A DNA stretch of 64,000 nucleotides from Skermania piniformis (GTDB lineage: Bacteria > Actinomycetota > Actinomycetes > Mycobacteriales > Mycobacteriaceae), in contig NZ_CP079105.1 of the NCBI RefSeq assembly GCF_019285775.1, forward strand, positions 2,108,001 to 2,172,000. Direction: 5' to 3'. Below, piece after piece: positions 36,585 through 46,499 of the stretch; positions within the stretch are counted from its first letter, which is position 1; each line of letters opens with the position of its first letter. The notes below the pieces were generated by a model, which worked only from the letters and a program-made list of their open reading frames with translations, did no database searches and was not told the DNA's origin. The position numbers and the translations under genes were made by a program.

Positions 36585-37136
36585 ATGCACATGCACACCG
36601 AGCACCCGGGGCTGAATGGCGCTACCTGGACGCTGTTCGCGCTGCTCCTCGGTTGCGCGCTGATCAGCCTGATCCGGGCCGCCGCTCCCGGCGGCGGTGA
36701 CCGAGACGGCGATATCGCCCATCTGGCGATGAACCTGGTGATGGCAGCGATGCTGCTGGATCACCGGATGGTCGGCGTGCAGTGGTGGTCGGCCGCGACG
36801 GTGCTGATCGCGGCCGGTTGTGTGGCACGGCTGGTTCGCCGGCCGGACCCGAGCCACGCGGCGTCGACGTTCTGGGCGGTGTGCATGGTCGCCGCCACTG
36901 TCGTCGCAGTGACCGATACCGCCGTGACCGATACCGCGGGCGGTCTCCGTACGGCATTGACGCTGATCGTCGTGGTCGATCTGGTGGTGACCACCGCTCT
37001 GCTGGCGGTCGGCGATCGCGTGCCGGTAGCGGTGACGATCGGTGGCGGGGCGGCCCCCACCCGCGCTGACCGGCTGGGCCTGATCCCCCATGTCGGGATG
37101 AGCATCGGGATGCTCGCCATGCTGGCCGGCGGGTGA
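36585..37136 (+). CDS. DUF5134-like membrane protein
   Basis: A 183-residue protein with five or so hydrophobic helices and several Met/His residues near the start (MHMHTEHPG) and in helix 2 (LAMNLVMAAMLLDHRM). This resembles the small DUF5134 family of actinobacterial membrane proteins, which often carry such Met/His patterns. The function is unknown. It sits between the TetR operators and the linalool-dehydratase-like gene. A GTG four bases before its stop could start the next gene, so the two are probably one transcript. Confidence 0.75.
   Translation: MHMHTEHPGLNGATWTLFALLLGCALISLIRAAAPGGGDRDGDIAHLAMNLVMAAMLLDHRMVGVQWWSAATVLIAAGCVARLVRRPDPSHAASTFWAVCMVAATVVAVTDTAVTDTAGGLRTALTLIVVVDLVVTTALLAVGDRVPVAVTIGGGAAPTRADRLGLIPHVGMSIGMLAMLAGG
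36909..36938 (+). repeat. 15-bp tandem duplication in the DUF5134-like gene
   Basis: GTGACCGATACCGCC (36909-36923) is repeated immediately with one mismatch (36924-36938), encoding VTDTA twice in a loop between helices. A small in-frame duplication of five codons. Confidence 0.75.
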
Positions 37137-37270
37137 GCGATGGGTTGCTGTATCGCCGCCGCCTACCTGATCGCCCTCCTCCGCCGAGCTTTCCACCGCG
37201 TCACCGGCGCAACGGAATCGCCGGCCGACTTTCCGCCGCCCGCCACCCGACCCGCACCCGTCCGGAGCAC

Positions 37271-39214
37271 ATGATGACCCCCTCCCCCGAAACTCGTTTC
37301 CCGGCAAAGCCGTCCGGCGAGCACGAAACCTCCGATATCCAGATCGGGTTGCCGAGACCCCGCCGCACCGGACCGGTCGCCGCGCGCAAGGTACGACGCA
37401 CCCTGACCACCTGGCTGGCGCTGTGGTCGACCGGTCCGGCCGCGGTACTCGCGTCCGCACCGACCGGCATAACCGCAGTCGCGCTGAGTCTGGCCAACCC
37501 CGGCGGCGGACTCTGGTATACCGGCCATCCGATCCTCGCGGTGCTCGGGCTCGCCGGGTTCGTCGTCGCGGTATTCGCTTGGTGGGCAGCCGGACCGGCG
37601 CTGGCACCGATTCTGGTCTGGGCCGGTCTGGCGGTGTTGCCGCTCGTCATCGGCACCCCGTCGACCTCGACCGCCGGAACGGTGATCGCGCTGACCGGTC
37701 CGCCGATCCTCCTGCTCGTGGCGGCCCTGTCGCAGGAATGGCGTTTTCGCGGCCAGGCGCGCCGCGGTGCCGACCTCGCCGACCGGTTGGCTCGCGAGCG
37801 CTTCACCATCACCGGCACGCCGGCCGGCCGCTCCCCCGTCACCGAATCGTCGCCCGAAGATCTGGCCGCGCTGCGTTACGCGCTCGACCTGGCGCTGCAA
37901 CCGGTCGACGAGTTCGCCGGGTTCACCCGGATCGACCAGTTTCGCGAGTCGGCACTGCGCTACCAGCTGAACTCGTTGGGCTATGCCCTGGCCACCGCCC
38001 AGTTCACCCGAACCCCGGCGTTCACCGGCTATCTCGCCGAGGCGCAACGCAACGCCATCGCGAAGATGTTGGACCGGAGGGTATTCGGTTACTGGGCGGT
38101 CGAGAACCTCTGGGGCAATCTGCGCTGGAACCCCGATCCGGTACTGCGCGAGAACATCATGCTCACCGGATTTCTCGGGGTGCAGGCCGGCATGTACGCG
38201 ACGCTCAACGACGATCGGTTCGCCGAGCCGGGCGCGTTGACCTTCCGATACGACGACCGGCACGTCTACCCGAACAGCTTCTCCACGCTTGCCGAATCGA
38301 TCCACCGCAACCTGCTCGGTTCCGACTTCACCCTCTTCCCGTGTAAACCGAACTGGATCTACTCAGTCTGCAACACGTTCGGGCTGAACACGCTGATCAG
38401 CCATGACCGACTGTGCGGCACGGAGCTCACCGGGGACGTGCTGGACCGGCTTCGGCACGCCTACGAGACCGAGTTCCTCCGCCCCGACGGCCGGATCATC
38501 GGCGTGCGGGCCCAACGACTCGGCCTGTCGTGGAACCTGTGGGCCGGTCCGGTGATCGGGTTGACCTCGGCGTTCTGGCTACACGCCGGCCTGCCCGACT
38601 TGGCCCAACGCGCATGGTGGATCGTGCGTGACCAGGAGATCCGGCTCGACGGCGATCGATGCGTGCTCCCGGTGCGCGCGTCCAGCCGATTGGACCCGGG
38701 CAACTACCGCCTCGGCAGCACCGCCTACGGGCTGAACATGGTGGCGATGACCGCCCGGGAACTCGGCGACGACGAGTACGCCCGGGCTGCCACCGCCGGA
38801 CTCGAGGAGCACGGGGACCCGGTGCAGCGCGACGGCGTGCGGCGCTACGCGGGGTTGTCCGGACTCGGCAACCTGTACGCCCTGCAGCATCGCTTCAACC
38901 GCCGCAGCGGGTTACGCGACCTGATCACCTACGGCGGGCCGGCGGCGTGGCAACGCGGTCCGGTACTCGGCGCGGCCGCCTACCCCGACGTGCTGGTAGC
39001 GCGGGCGGAAACCGACGGTGCCGCCCTGCATCTGGTGCTCCGCCCGGGAGCCGGTCCGGTTCGGACCACGCTCGGCATCGAGCGGCTACGACCGAACCGC
39101 GAATACGCGGTCACCGGCGCCACCACCGACCGGATCACCGCCTCCGACACCGGCGCCGCGATCGTCGAGCTGGACCTCGGTGACCGGCGGGAGCTCTCGA
39201 TCACCCCACGCTGA
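37271..39214 (+). CDS. membrane-tethered linalool dehydratase-isomerase-like protein
   Basis: A 647-residue protein starting at ATG 37271 (GGAG 5 bases upstream; an in-frame GTG at 37133 is an alternative). Four hydrophobic helices (about 45-160) lead into a large soluble domain resembling the (alpha/alpha)6-barrel linalool dehydratase-isomerase. The clearest mark is FPCKPNWIYSVCNT at about 356-369. Its two Cys (358, 367) are nine residues apart in a C-x-P-N-x5-C-N frame, like the catalytic Cys171/Cys180 of Castellaniella Ldi. Conserved YWAVENLWGNLRW and DPVLRENIMLTGFL precede it. The enzyme family dehydrates or isomerises tertiary terpene alcohols; the substrate here is unknown. Neighbours suggest control by the TetR regulator. 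Confidence 0.82.
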   Translation: MMTPSPETRFPAKPSGEHETSDIQIGLPRPRRTGPVAARKVRRTLTTWLALWSTGPAAVLASAPTGITAVALSLANPGGGLWYTGHPILAVLGLAGFVVAVFAWWAAGPALAPILVWAGLAVLPLVIGTPSTSTAGTVIALTGPPILLLVAALSQEWRFRGQARRGADLADRLARERFTITGTPAGRSPVTESSPEDLAALRYALDLALQPVDEFAGFTRIDQFRESALRYQLNSLGYALATAQFTRTPAFTGYLAEAQRNAIAKMLDRRVFGYWAVENLWGNLRWNPDPVLRENIMLTGFLGVQAGMYATLNDDRFAEPGALTFRYDDRHVYPNSFSTLAESIHRNLLGSDFTLFPCKPNWIYSVCNTFGLNTLISHDRLCGTELTGDVLDRLRHAYETEFLRPDGRIIGVRAQRLGLSWNLWAGPVIGLTSAFWLHAGLPDLAQRAWWIVRDQEIRLDGDRCVLPVRASSRLDPGNYRLGSTAYGLNMVAMTARELGDDEYARAATAGLEEHGDPVQRDGVRRYAGLSGLGNLYALQHRFNRRSGLRDLITYGGPAAWQRGPVLGAAAYPDVLVARAETDGAALHLVLRPGAGPVRTTLGIERLRPNREYAVTGATTDRITASDTGAAIVELDLGDRRELSITPR

Positions 39215-39245
39215 CCCGCCCTCATGGAGCGGATCATCCGGCTCA

Positions 39246-40121
39246 TCAGCGCGGGCGCTTCGGTCGCTTGTCCATCAACCGCAGGATCAGCGGGGTGAAG
39301 ATGAGCTGCATCGCCAGGTGCATCTTGCCGCCGGGCACCACGATGCTGTTGGTCCGGGACATGAACGAGTCGTGCAGCATCGACAGCAGATACGGGAAGT
39401 CGATCTCCTTGGGATCGGCGAACCGAATGATCACGAAACTCTCGTCCGCGGTGGGAATCGTCCTGGCGGTGAACGGATTCGAGGTATCCACGGTCGGCAC
39501 CCGTTGGAAGTTGATGTAGGTGCGGGAGAACTGTGGGCAGATGTACTGCACATAGTCCGGCATCCGGCGCAGGATCGTGTCGATGATCGCCTCGTCGGAG
39601 TAGCCGCGTTCGGTCTTGTCCCGGAAGATCTTCTGCGTCCATTCCAGATTGACGATCGGCACCACCCCGACCAGCAGATCGACGTGCCGCGCGACATCGA
39701 CGGTGTCGGTCACCGCGCCACCGTGCAAGCCCTCGTAGAACAGCAGATCGCTACCGGGTTTCAGGTCTTCCCAAGGGGTGAAGGTACCGGCCGGGAGCCC
39801 GTGCGGCTTGGCCTCGTCGTCGTTGTGCAGATACTTGCGGACCGAACCGACGCCGGATTCGCCGTAGTCGCGGAACAGGGCCGCCAGTTCGGTGAGCAGG
39901 TTGGCCTCTGCGCCGAAATGCGACAGGGTGTGTCCCGTTGCGTCGGCGTCGGCGAGCGCCGCCCGCATCTGCTCGCGGTCGTAGCGGTGGAACGAATCGC
40001 CCTCGACGATGGCCGGTTCGATTCCCTCGCGGTGGAAAATCTCCTGGAACGTCCGGGTCACCGAGGTGGTACCGGCACCGGACGAACCGGTGACCGCGAC
40101 GACCGGGTGTTTGACCGACAT
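39246..40121 (-). CDS. cbbP: phosphoribulokinase
   Basis: A 291-residue kinase that makes ribulose-1,5-bisphosphate from ribulose-5-phosphate and ATP, supplying Rubisco. The P-loop GSSGAGTTSV lies at 12-21, the catalytic Asp in VEGDSFHRYDR at about 42, and LLFYEGLHGG (about 126-135) is the Walker-B-like segment. The length and ERGYSDEAIIDTILRRMPDYV match the octameric class I enzyme of proteobacterial and actinobacterial cbb operons. It is the last gene of the operon, 18 bases after fbp, and converges on the linalool-dehydratase-like gene. Confidence 0.97.
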   Translation of the reverse strand: MSVKHPVVAVTGSSGAGTTSVTRTFQEIFHREGIEPAIVEGDSFHRYDREQMRAALADADATGHTLSHFGAEANLLTELAALFRDYGESGVGSVRKYLHNDDEAKPHGLPAGTFTPWEDLKPGSDLLFYEGLHGGAVTDTVDVARHVDLLVGVVPIVNLEWTQKIFRDKTERGYSDEAIIDTILRRMPDYVQYICPQFSRTYINFQRVPTVDTSNPFTARTIPTADESFVIIRFADPKEIDFPYLLSMLHDSFMSRTNSIVVPGGKMHLAMQLIFTPLILRLMDKRPKRPR

Positions 40122-40139
40122 ATCGGCGCATCCTTCCGC

Positions 40140-41201
40140 TCAGGCCCGGAACAGGGATCGGGACCGGAAGATCGAGGTGTCGAAACCGACGGTGGACGGC
40201 GCCGGGTCCAGATGATAGTTCTCGATCCGCAACACCTCGTCCCGTGAGCCGAAGATCAGCGGCACCCGTTGGTGCACCGCGGTCGGCTCGAGTTCCATCA
40301 CCCGCCCACGTCCGGTCGTCGCCGCGCCGCCGGCCTGCTCGACCACGAACGCGATCGGATTGGCGCCGTACAACAGCCCGACTCGGCTCGGCCGGTCGGG
40401 ATCGCGGGTGTCGTGCGGGTAGAGGTAGACACCACCCCGGGTAAGGATGTGGTAGGTATCTGCGACCAGCGATGCGACCCAGCGCATGTTGAAGTCGCGG
40501 CCCCGCGGTCCGGCCGCGCCGTCCAGACATTCCTGCACGTAACGGCGCACGGGCTGCTCCCAGAACCGCTCGTTGGCTGCGTTGATCGCAAACCCGGTGG
40601 CTCGCGCCGGAATACGCATGTCCGGGTGAGTCAGCACGAACGAACCGATTTCGTGGTCCAGGGTGAATCCGTTGACTCCCTGGCCGGTGGTCAGCACCAG
40701 GATCGTGCTCGGCCCGTAGAGCGCGAAACCGGCGCAGACCTGCGCCGTTCCCGGCTGGAGAAACTCGGTCTCGGCCGGCGGGGTAGCCCGCGGCGGATCG
40801 GGCCGGCGGAGCACGCTGAAGACGGTGCCGACCGGCAGGTTCACATCGATATTGCTCGACCCGTCGAGCGGGTCGAAGGCGAGCAGGTATTTTCCCCGCC
40901 GGTAGGTGTCCGGGATCGGGTAGACCGCCGTCGACTCCTCGGACAGGATCGCCGCGAGATGTCCGGCGGCCTCGGTCTCGTGCCGCATCGCGATGTTGCC
41001 CAACGCGTCCAGTCGTTGCGGTGCGGCGGCATCGCCGGAGCTGAGGCTGCGCAGGATCACCCCGCGGGTGACCAGGTTGGCGATGATCTTGGTTGCCGTG
41101 GCGAGCACGTTCACCAGCGCCGAGAAGTCGCCGGTCGAGTCCGGATGCCGATGCTCCTGTTCGATCATGAACCGAGTCAGCGTCTTCCGGCGATCTGGCA
41201 T
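40140..41201 (-). CDS. cbbF: fructose-1,6-bisphosphatase class 1
   Basis: A 353-residue Mg-dependent phosphatase that converts fructose-1,6-bisphosphate (and perhaps sedoheptulose bisphosphate) in the Calvin cycle. Metal-binding motifs are ILSEES (about 84-89) and FDPLDGSSNIDVN (about 109-121), with substrate-binding YVQECLDG and GGVYLYP (about 263). This class I enzyme is unusual in these bacteria, whose gluconeogenic enzyme is normally class II GlpX, and fits acquisition with the cbb operon. The ATG at 41201 has GGAG 8 bases upstream. It follows cbbX by 13 bases. Confidence 0.96.
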   Translation of the reverse strand: MPDRRKTLTRFMIEQEHRHPDSTGDFSALVNVLATATKIIANLVTRGVILRSLSSGDAAAPQRLDALGNIAMRHETEAAGHLAAILSEESTAVYPIPDTYRRGKYLLAFDPLDGSSNIDVNLPVGTVFSVLRRPDPPRATPPAETEFLQPGTAQVCAGFALYGPSTILVLTTGQGVNGFTLDHEIGSFVLTHPDMRIPARATGFAINAANERFWEQPVRRYVQECLDGAAGPRGRDFNMRWVASLVADTYHILTRGGVYLYPHDTRDPDRPSRVGLLYGANPIAFVVEQAGGAATTGRGRVMELEPTAVHQRVPLIFGSRDEVLRIENYHLDPAPSTVGFDTSIFRSRSLFRA

Positions 41202-41214
41202 GAACTTGCTCCGA

Positions 41215-42204
41215 TCAGATCGCCGGCGCGGGGGCCGGATCGAACACGCGGCTGCCGCGTACATCGGCGGCCCGTAATGTCACCAGATCATCCCTGGTCA
41301 ACGGACGACCGAGGTCGACCAGGCGTTTGGCTTGACGCAGCCGGCATCGCTCCACCGCATTGCGCACGCTACGCGCATTGGCGAAACGGGGCCGGCCCAT
41401 CCGCAGCTCCAGATACTCGGCGAAGGCGGTTCGCCCGGCGTCGTCGAACCGGAAGTTCTCGCCCGCCACCATCAGCTCGGAGATCTGCAGCAGCTCGTCG
41501 GCCGAGTAGTCCTCGAAGCCGATGTGGTGGGCGACCCGGGAGGACAGCCCCGGGTTCGCCGAGAAGAAGGTATCCATCCGGTCCGGGTAGCCGGCGAAGA
41601 TCACCACCAGACTGGTCCGTTCGGATTCCATCTCCTGCAGCAGGATCTCGATCACCTCCTGGCCGTAGTCCCGCTCGTTCTCCGGTCGGAACAGGTAGTA
41701 GGCCTCGTCGATGAACAGGATGCCGCCGGCCGCCTTGGCGATCGCCTCCTTGGTCTTCGGCGCGGTGTGCCCGATGAACTGGCCCACCAGGTCGTCCCGG
41801 GTCACCGTGTGCACCTTGGGCTTCCGGATGTAGCCGAGCGCATGCAGCATCTCCGCCATGCGCAGCGCGACCGTGGTCTTACCGGTGCCCGGCGGACCGG
41901 TGAAACTCATGTGCATGGTCGGGCGCGACGCGGCCAGCCCGAACCGTCGCCGCGCCCGATCGATCTGCAGCAGCGCCGCGATCTCGCGCACCCGTCGCTT
42001 CACCGCGCCGAGCCCGACCAGCTCGGCGTCGAGTCGGGCCAGCGTTTCGGTGACCACGTGCGCCGCCTCGTCGGTGGCCAGGTCCAGCTCCGCGTCGTCG
42101 GGGAGCAGCGGCTCCGGCGCCGGTTCCGGGTCGGCCGACGGTTCGCCCCGGCGCGCCGGCTGCGTGCCGCGGTACATGGCGAACCCGGTGCGCTCAGCCG
42201 GCAT
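41215..42204 (-). CDS. cbbX: CbbX, AAA+ activase of red-type Rubisco
   Basis: A 329-residue AAA+ ATPase that removes inhibitory sugar phosphates from red-type Rubisco by pulling on the large-subunit C-terminus. Walker A is GPPGTGKTT (103-111) and Walker B ILFIDE (162-167). The pore/RuBP-sensing segment [17 protein letters not shown] lies at 138-154, with arginine fingers in [10 protein letters not shown] and [15 protein letters not shown]. An acidic, Pro-rich extension of about 45 residues precedes the AAA core and is longer than in proteobacterial CbbX. The start overlaps the cbbS stop by 11 bases. Confidence 0.97.
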   Translation of the reverse strand: MPAERTGFAMYRGTQPARRGEPSADPEPAPEPLLPDDAELDLATDEAAHVVTETLARLDAELVGLGAVKRRVREIAALLQIDRARRRFGLAASRPTMHMSFTGPPGTGKTTVALRMAEMLHALGYIRKPKVHTVTRDDLVGQFIGHTAPKTKEAIAKAAGGILFIDEAYYLFRPENERDYGQEVIEILLQEMESERTSLVVIFAGYPDRMDTFFSANPGLSSRVAHHIGFEDYSADELLQISELMVAGENFRFDDAGRTAFAEYLELRMGRPRFANARSVRNAVERCRLRQAKRLVDLGRPLTRDDLVTLRAADVRGSRVFDPAPAPAI

Positions 42205-42616
42205 AACGACTTCCCGCCGGAGCGCCGGTCGCGTACGACCGCAGGCTGTAGGCCTGGCGGCGGTCCGCGCCCTCGGTCCGGACCAGCTCGAACCCGGGTT
42301 CGGTGGCCGGCCGCTGCACCAGGAAGCTCAGCGCGGTGGTCTGCCGACCCAGCCGGGCATCGTAGGCGAGTACCCGCACGTAGTGATTCGGGAACGTCGA
42401 ACGACAGGCGTCGATCTCGGCCAGCACCCCGTCCGGCTCGTCCAGGTCGAACAGCGGCAAGCCCCACAGCTCCCAGTAGACGTTGCGCGGGTGCGGATCG
42501 TCGGTGTACTCGATCGAGACCGGCCAGCCGTTCAACAGCGCATAGCGAACCTGGCCGGCGATCTCGTCGTCGGTGAGATCCGGTAGGTAGGAGAAGGCTC
42601 CGTGACGCAGATACAT
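42194..42616 (-). CDS. cbbS: Rubisco small subunit, red type
   Basis: A 140-residue small subunit of form I Rubisco. The N-terminal [20 protein letters not shown], the [28 protein letters not shown] core and the C-terminal extension after about residue 105 are marks of the red type (form IC). In that type the extension forms a beta-hairpin lining the central channel of the hexadecamer. It lies 28 bases downstream of cbbL with AGGAG ahead of its ATG, and its stop overlaps cbbX. Confidence 0.97.
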   Translation of the reverse strand: MYLRHGAFSYLPDLTDDEIAGQVRYALLNGWPVSIEYTDDPHPRNVYWELWGLPLFDLDEPDGVLAEIDACRSTFPNHYVRVLAYDARLGRQTTALSFLVQRPATEPGFELVRTEGADRRQAYSLRSYATGAPAGSRYAG

Positions 42617-42644
42617 CGGTGCTCCTTGGTGCTGTCCGGCGGGA

Positions 42645-44120
<1,476 letters not shown>

Positions 44121-44184
44121 TCATCCCAGGATGCGGTAGCCGACCGCAAGCGACAATTTGAATATCTGATCGAAAGGTCAAGCT

Positions 44185-44200
44185 GTGAATTAACCTTCAC
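44185..44200. promoter_or_regulatory. palindrome in the cbbR-cbbL intergenic region
   Basis: GTGAA-N6-TTCAC at 44185-44200, with further A/T-rich TNA-type triplets on both sides (TTGAATATCTGA at 44158-44169, TTAACC within the palindrome). It lies in the 120-base interval between divergent cbbR and cbbL. Its position 20-35 bases upstream of cbbR fits a LysR-type recognition site that both activates cbbL and represses cbbR. Binding is inferred. Confidence 0.5.
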
Positions 44201-44219
44201 GACCTAACCTGGATGCATT

Positions 44220-45107
44220 GTGCAAGCCGTCAGTGCGAATCGAATGCAGACCTTCCTCGCCGTCGCCGACCGGGCCAGCGTGCGCCGCGCCGCAGCATAC
44301 CTGCATGTCACCGAGGCGGCGGTATCGGCGGCAGTGGCCCAGCTGGAGCGGCAACTGGGAGCTCGGCTGATCACTCGCTCCGGGCGTGGGATCGCGCTCA
44401 CCGACGCCGGTCGGGTCTACGCCGACTATTGCCGGACCATCCTCGGTCTGATGCAGGAGGCGCAGGCCGCAGTGCGCCGGGCCGAGACCGGCCGGTTACG
44501 GATCGGGGTGGTCGCGACCGCCGCGGAATACGTGGTGTTGGCGCCGCTCGCGTCGTTTCGGCAGCGCTATCCCGACGTCGAGCTGAGCCTGTCGATCCAC
44601 CCGCGCGATCTGCTGTTCGCCGAGCTACGCCACCATGAGGCCGATCTGGTGATCGCCGGCCGGCCGCCGCAGGGCACCGGATTGATCATCCGGGCCAGCC
44701 GGCCCAACCAGTTGGTCGTGGTCGGTGCGCCGGACGCCGACCCGCACACCGCAACCTGGCTGCTGCGTGGCCCCGGTTCGGGTACCCGGGACGCGACTGT
44801 CGCCTTGCTCGACCGGCTGCAGACGGCTCCGCCGACGCTGACCCTGGGCACACACGGTGCGGTGCTCGCCGCTGCCCGCGCCGGGTTGGGAGTGACGCTG
44901 GTGCACCGCGACGCGATCACCGACGACCTGGCGGCCGGGCGACTGGTGCCGATACCGATGCCCGATACCCCGATGGACCGACCGTGGCACGCGGTGACGA
45001 CCGTCACCCCGCCACCGGCGGTCGTGCTGTTCCTGTCCCACCTGACCGATCCCGATCAGGTCGGCGCCGCCGCCTTCACCCCGGCCACCGGAGTCTCGCC
45101 GCGATGA
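44220..45107 (+). CDS. cbbR: CbbR, LysR-type activator of the Calvin operon
   Basis: A 295-residue LysR-type regulator. Its winged HTH occupies about 1-65 (RMQTFLAVADRASVRRAAAY, VTEAAVSAAVAQLERQLG), followed by a linker helix and a type 2 periplasmic-binding effector domain (about 93-295, RLRIGVVATAAEYVVLAPL). Divergent position next to cbbL identifies it as CbbR, which responds to metabolites such as RuBP or NADPH. GTG 44220 or ATG 44244 may be the start. Its 3' end overlaps the convergent NADH dehydrogenase gene by 52 bases, an unusually long antisense overlap. Confidence 0.92.
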   Translation: MQAVSANRMQTFLAVADRASVRRAAAYLHVTEAAVSAAVAQLERQLGARLITRSGRGIALTDAGRVYADYCRTILGLMQEAQAAVRRAETGRLRIGVVATAAEYVVLAPLASFRQRYPDVELSLSIHPRDLLFAELRHHEADLVIAGRPPQGTGLIIRASRPNQLVVVGAPDADPHTATWLLRGPGSGTRDATVALLDRLQTAPPTLTLGTHGAVLAAARAGLGVTLVHRDAITDDLAAGRLVPIPMPDTPMDRPWHAVTTVTPPPAVVLFLSHLTDPDQVGAAAFTPATGVSPR

Positions 45108-46366
45108 GCAGCAGCGATGAGGTGCTCCAACCCGGGGCGGCCGTCGCCGATGAACGCCACCGCCCAGGACGCCACCGCAACCACCCGGTTGCGGAAGCCG
45201 ACGAGGTAGAAAAGGTGCACGCCGAGCCACAGCAGCCAAGCGATCATTCCGGTCAGCCGGAACGGGCGGCCGAGGTCGGCGACCGCGGCGAACCGCTCGA
45301 CCATCGCCATGCTGCCCTTGTCGTGATAGACGAACCGGGTGCCCGGGTCCAGCACCCGCCGGATCACGTCCGCGACGTGCCGCCCCGCCTGCATCGCGAC
45401 CGGCGACTGCCCGGGGTAGCCGTGCAGCGCGGCCGCGTCGCCGATCAGATATATATTCGCGTAGCCGCCGACGGTCAGGTCCTGGTTCACCAACAGCCGC
45501 CCGGCCCGGTCGGTGGCACAGCCGGTGGCGTCCGCCAGGGTCCGCGCCAGCGCACCGGCCTGGACGCCGGCCGACCACACCACGGTCTCGGCCTCGATCA
45601 GGTGCTCGCGGCCCTTCTGATCGCGCACGGTCACGCCGCGGTCGTCGATGTCGGTGACCGTCGTGTTCAGCTGCACGTCGACGCCGCGGTGCGCCAGGCG
45701 CAGCTTCGCGTACGACGACAGTCGCCCGCCGAACGGCGGCAACACCAGACCGGCCGCCTCGATCAGGGTGACCTCGATCGGCCGGTCGAAGTGGCGGCGG
45801 GCCAGTTCCTCCAGCTGACCGGCCAGCTCGACCCCGGTCGGGCCGGCGCCGACGACGACGAAGCTGCGCAGCCGTCGGCGAACTTGCTCGTCATCTGTCG
45901 TGTCGGCGGCCGCGAACACTCGGGCGAGCTGGGCCCGCAACCGAAGCGCATCGTCCAGCGTCTTCAGCGCGAAGGTCCGCTCGGCGAACTCGTCCCGGCC
46001 GAAGTAGGACTGCTCCGCCCCGACCGCCACGATCAGCGACCGGTAGGCGAGCTGGTGCGCGCCGGTCGTGTCGGTGTAGGTGATCACCGACTCGTCCGGG
46101 TCGACGCCGACCACGTCGCCCAGCCGGACGTCGATACTGGGGTAGTGCCGAAGCACGTCGGCGATCGGTGCCGCGATCTCGCGTGGTTCCAGAATTCCGG
46201 TTGCCACCTGGTAGAGCAGCGGTTGGAACAGGTGCTCCGGCGTGCGGGAGATCAGCACACAGCGGATCCCGACTCGGCCGAGCCGCTTCGCCGCGGCCAG
46301 TCCGCCGAACCCTGATCCGACGATGACTACTTCGGTCCGCTCGACTCCGGTTTCGGTGCGTTGCAC
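45056..46366 (-). CDS. ndh: type II NADH dehydrogenase
   Basis: A 436-residue FAD enzyme that passes electrons from NADH to menaquinone without pumping protons. The FAD fold EVVIVGSGFGGLAAAKRL is at about 8-25, the NADH fold RSFVVVGAGPTGVELAGQLEEL at about 165-186, the quinone-site region VWSAGVQAG at about 265, and ANIYLIGDAAAL at about 302. A hydrophobic C-terminal segment (AWLLWLGVHLFYLVGF, about 378-393) anchors it to the membrane as usual. The GTG start at 46366 has GGAGG 7 bases upstream. It is divergent from a LysR regulator with a good operator, implying redox- or substrate-dependent control. Confidence 0.93.
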   Translation of the reverse strand: MQRTETGVERTEVVIVGSGFGGLAAAKRLGRVGIRCVLISRTPEHLFQPLLYQVATGILEPREIAAPIADVLRHYPSIDVRLGDVVGVDPDESVITYTDTTGAHQLAYRSLIVAVGAEQSYFGRDEFAERTFALKTLDDALRLRAQLARVFAAADTTDDEQVRRRLRSFVVVGAGPTGVELAGQLEELARRHFDRPIEVTLIEAAGLVLPPFGGRLSSYAKLRLAHRGVDVQLNTTVTDIDDRGVTVRDQKGREHLIEAETVVWSAGVQAGALARTLADATGCATDRAGRLLVNQDLTVGGYANIYLIGDAAALHGYPGQSPVAMQAGRHVADVIRRVLDPGTRFVYHDKGSMAMVERFAAVADLGRPFRLTGMIAWLLWLGVHLFYLVGFRNRVVAVASWAVAFIGDGRPGLEHLIAAAHRGETPVAGVKAAAPT

Positions 46367-46468
46367 GGTATGCCTCCTGCCACCAACTCCACGCTTCCAA
46401 CTCATGAGTTCCAACGGTCGATCGGCGCCGACCATTTCACTCTCGACCGCGCATACTTCAGATGCCAG

Positions 46469-46491
46469 TTATCTCGATCATCGATAGATAA
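46469..46491. promoter_or_regulatory. LysR-type T-N11-A inverted repeat
   Basis: TTATCT-N11-AGATAA spans 46469-46491, a perfect 6-bp inverted repeat with the T-N11-A core expected for LysR-type regulators. It ends 8 bases before the GTG of the LysR gene at 46500 and about 100 bases from ndh, so it can serve as the autoregulatory site and the activation site for ndh. Confidence 0.7.
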
Positions 46492-46499
46492 TCGAATGC

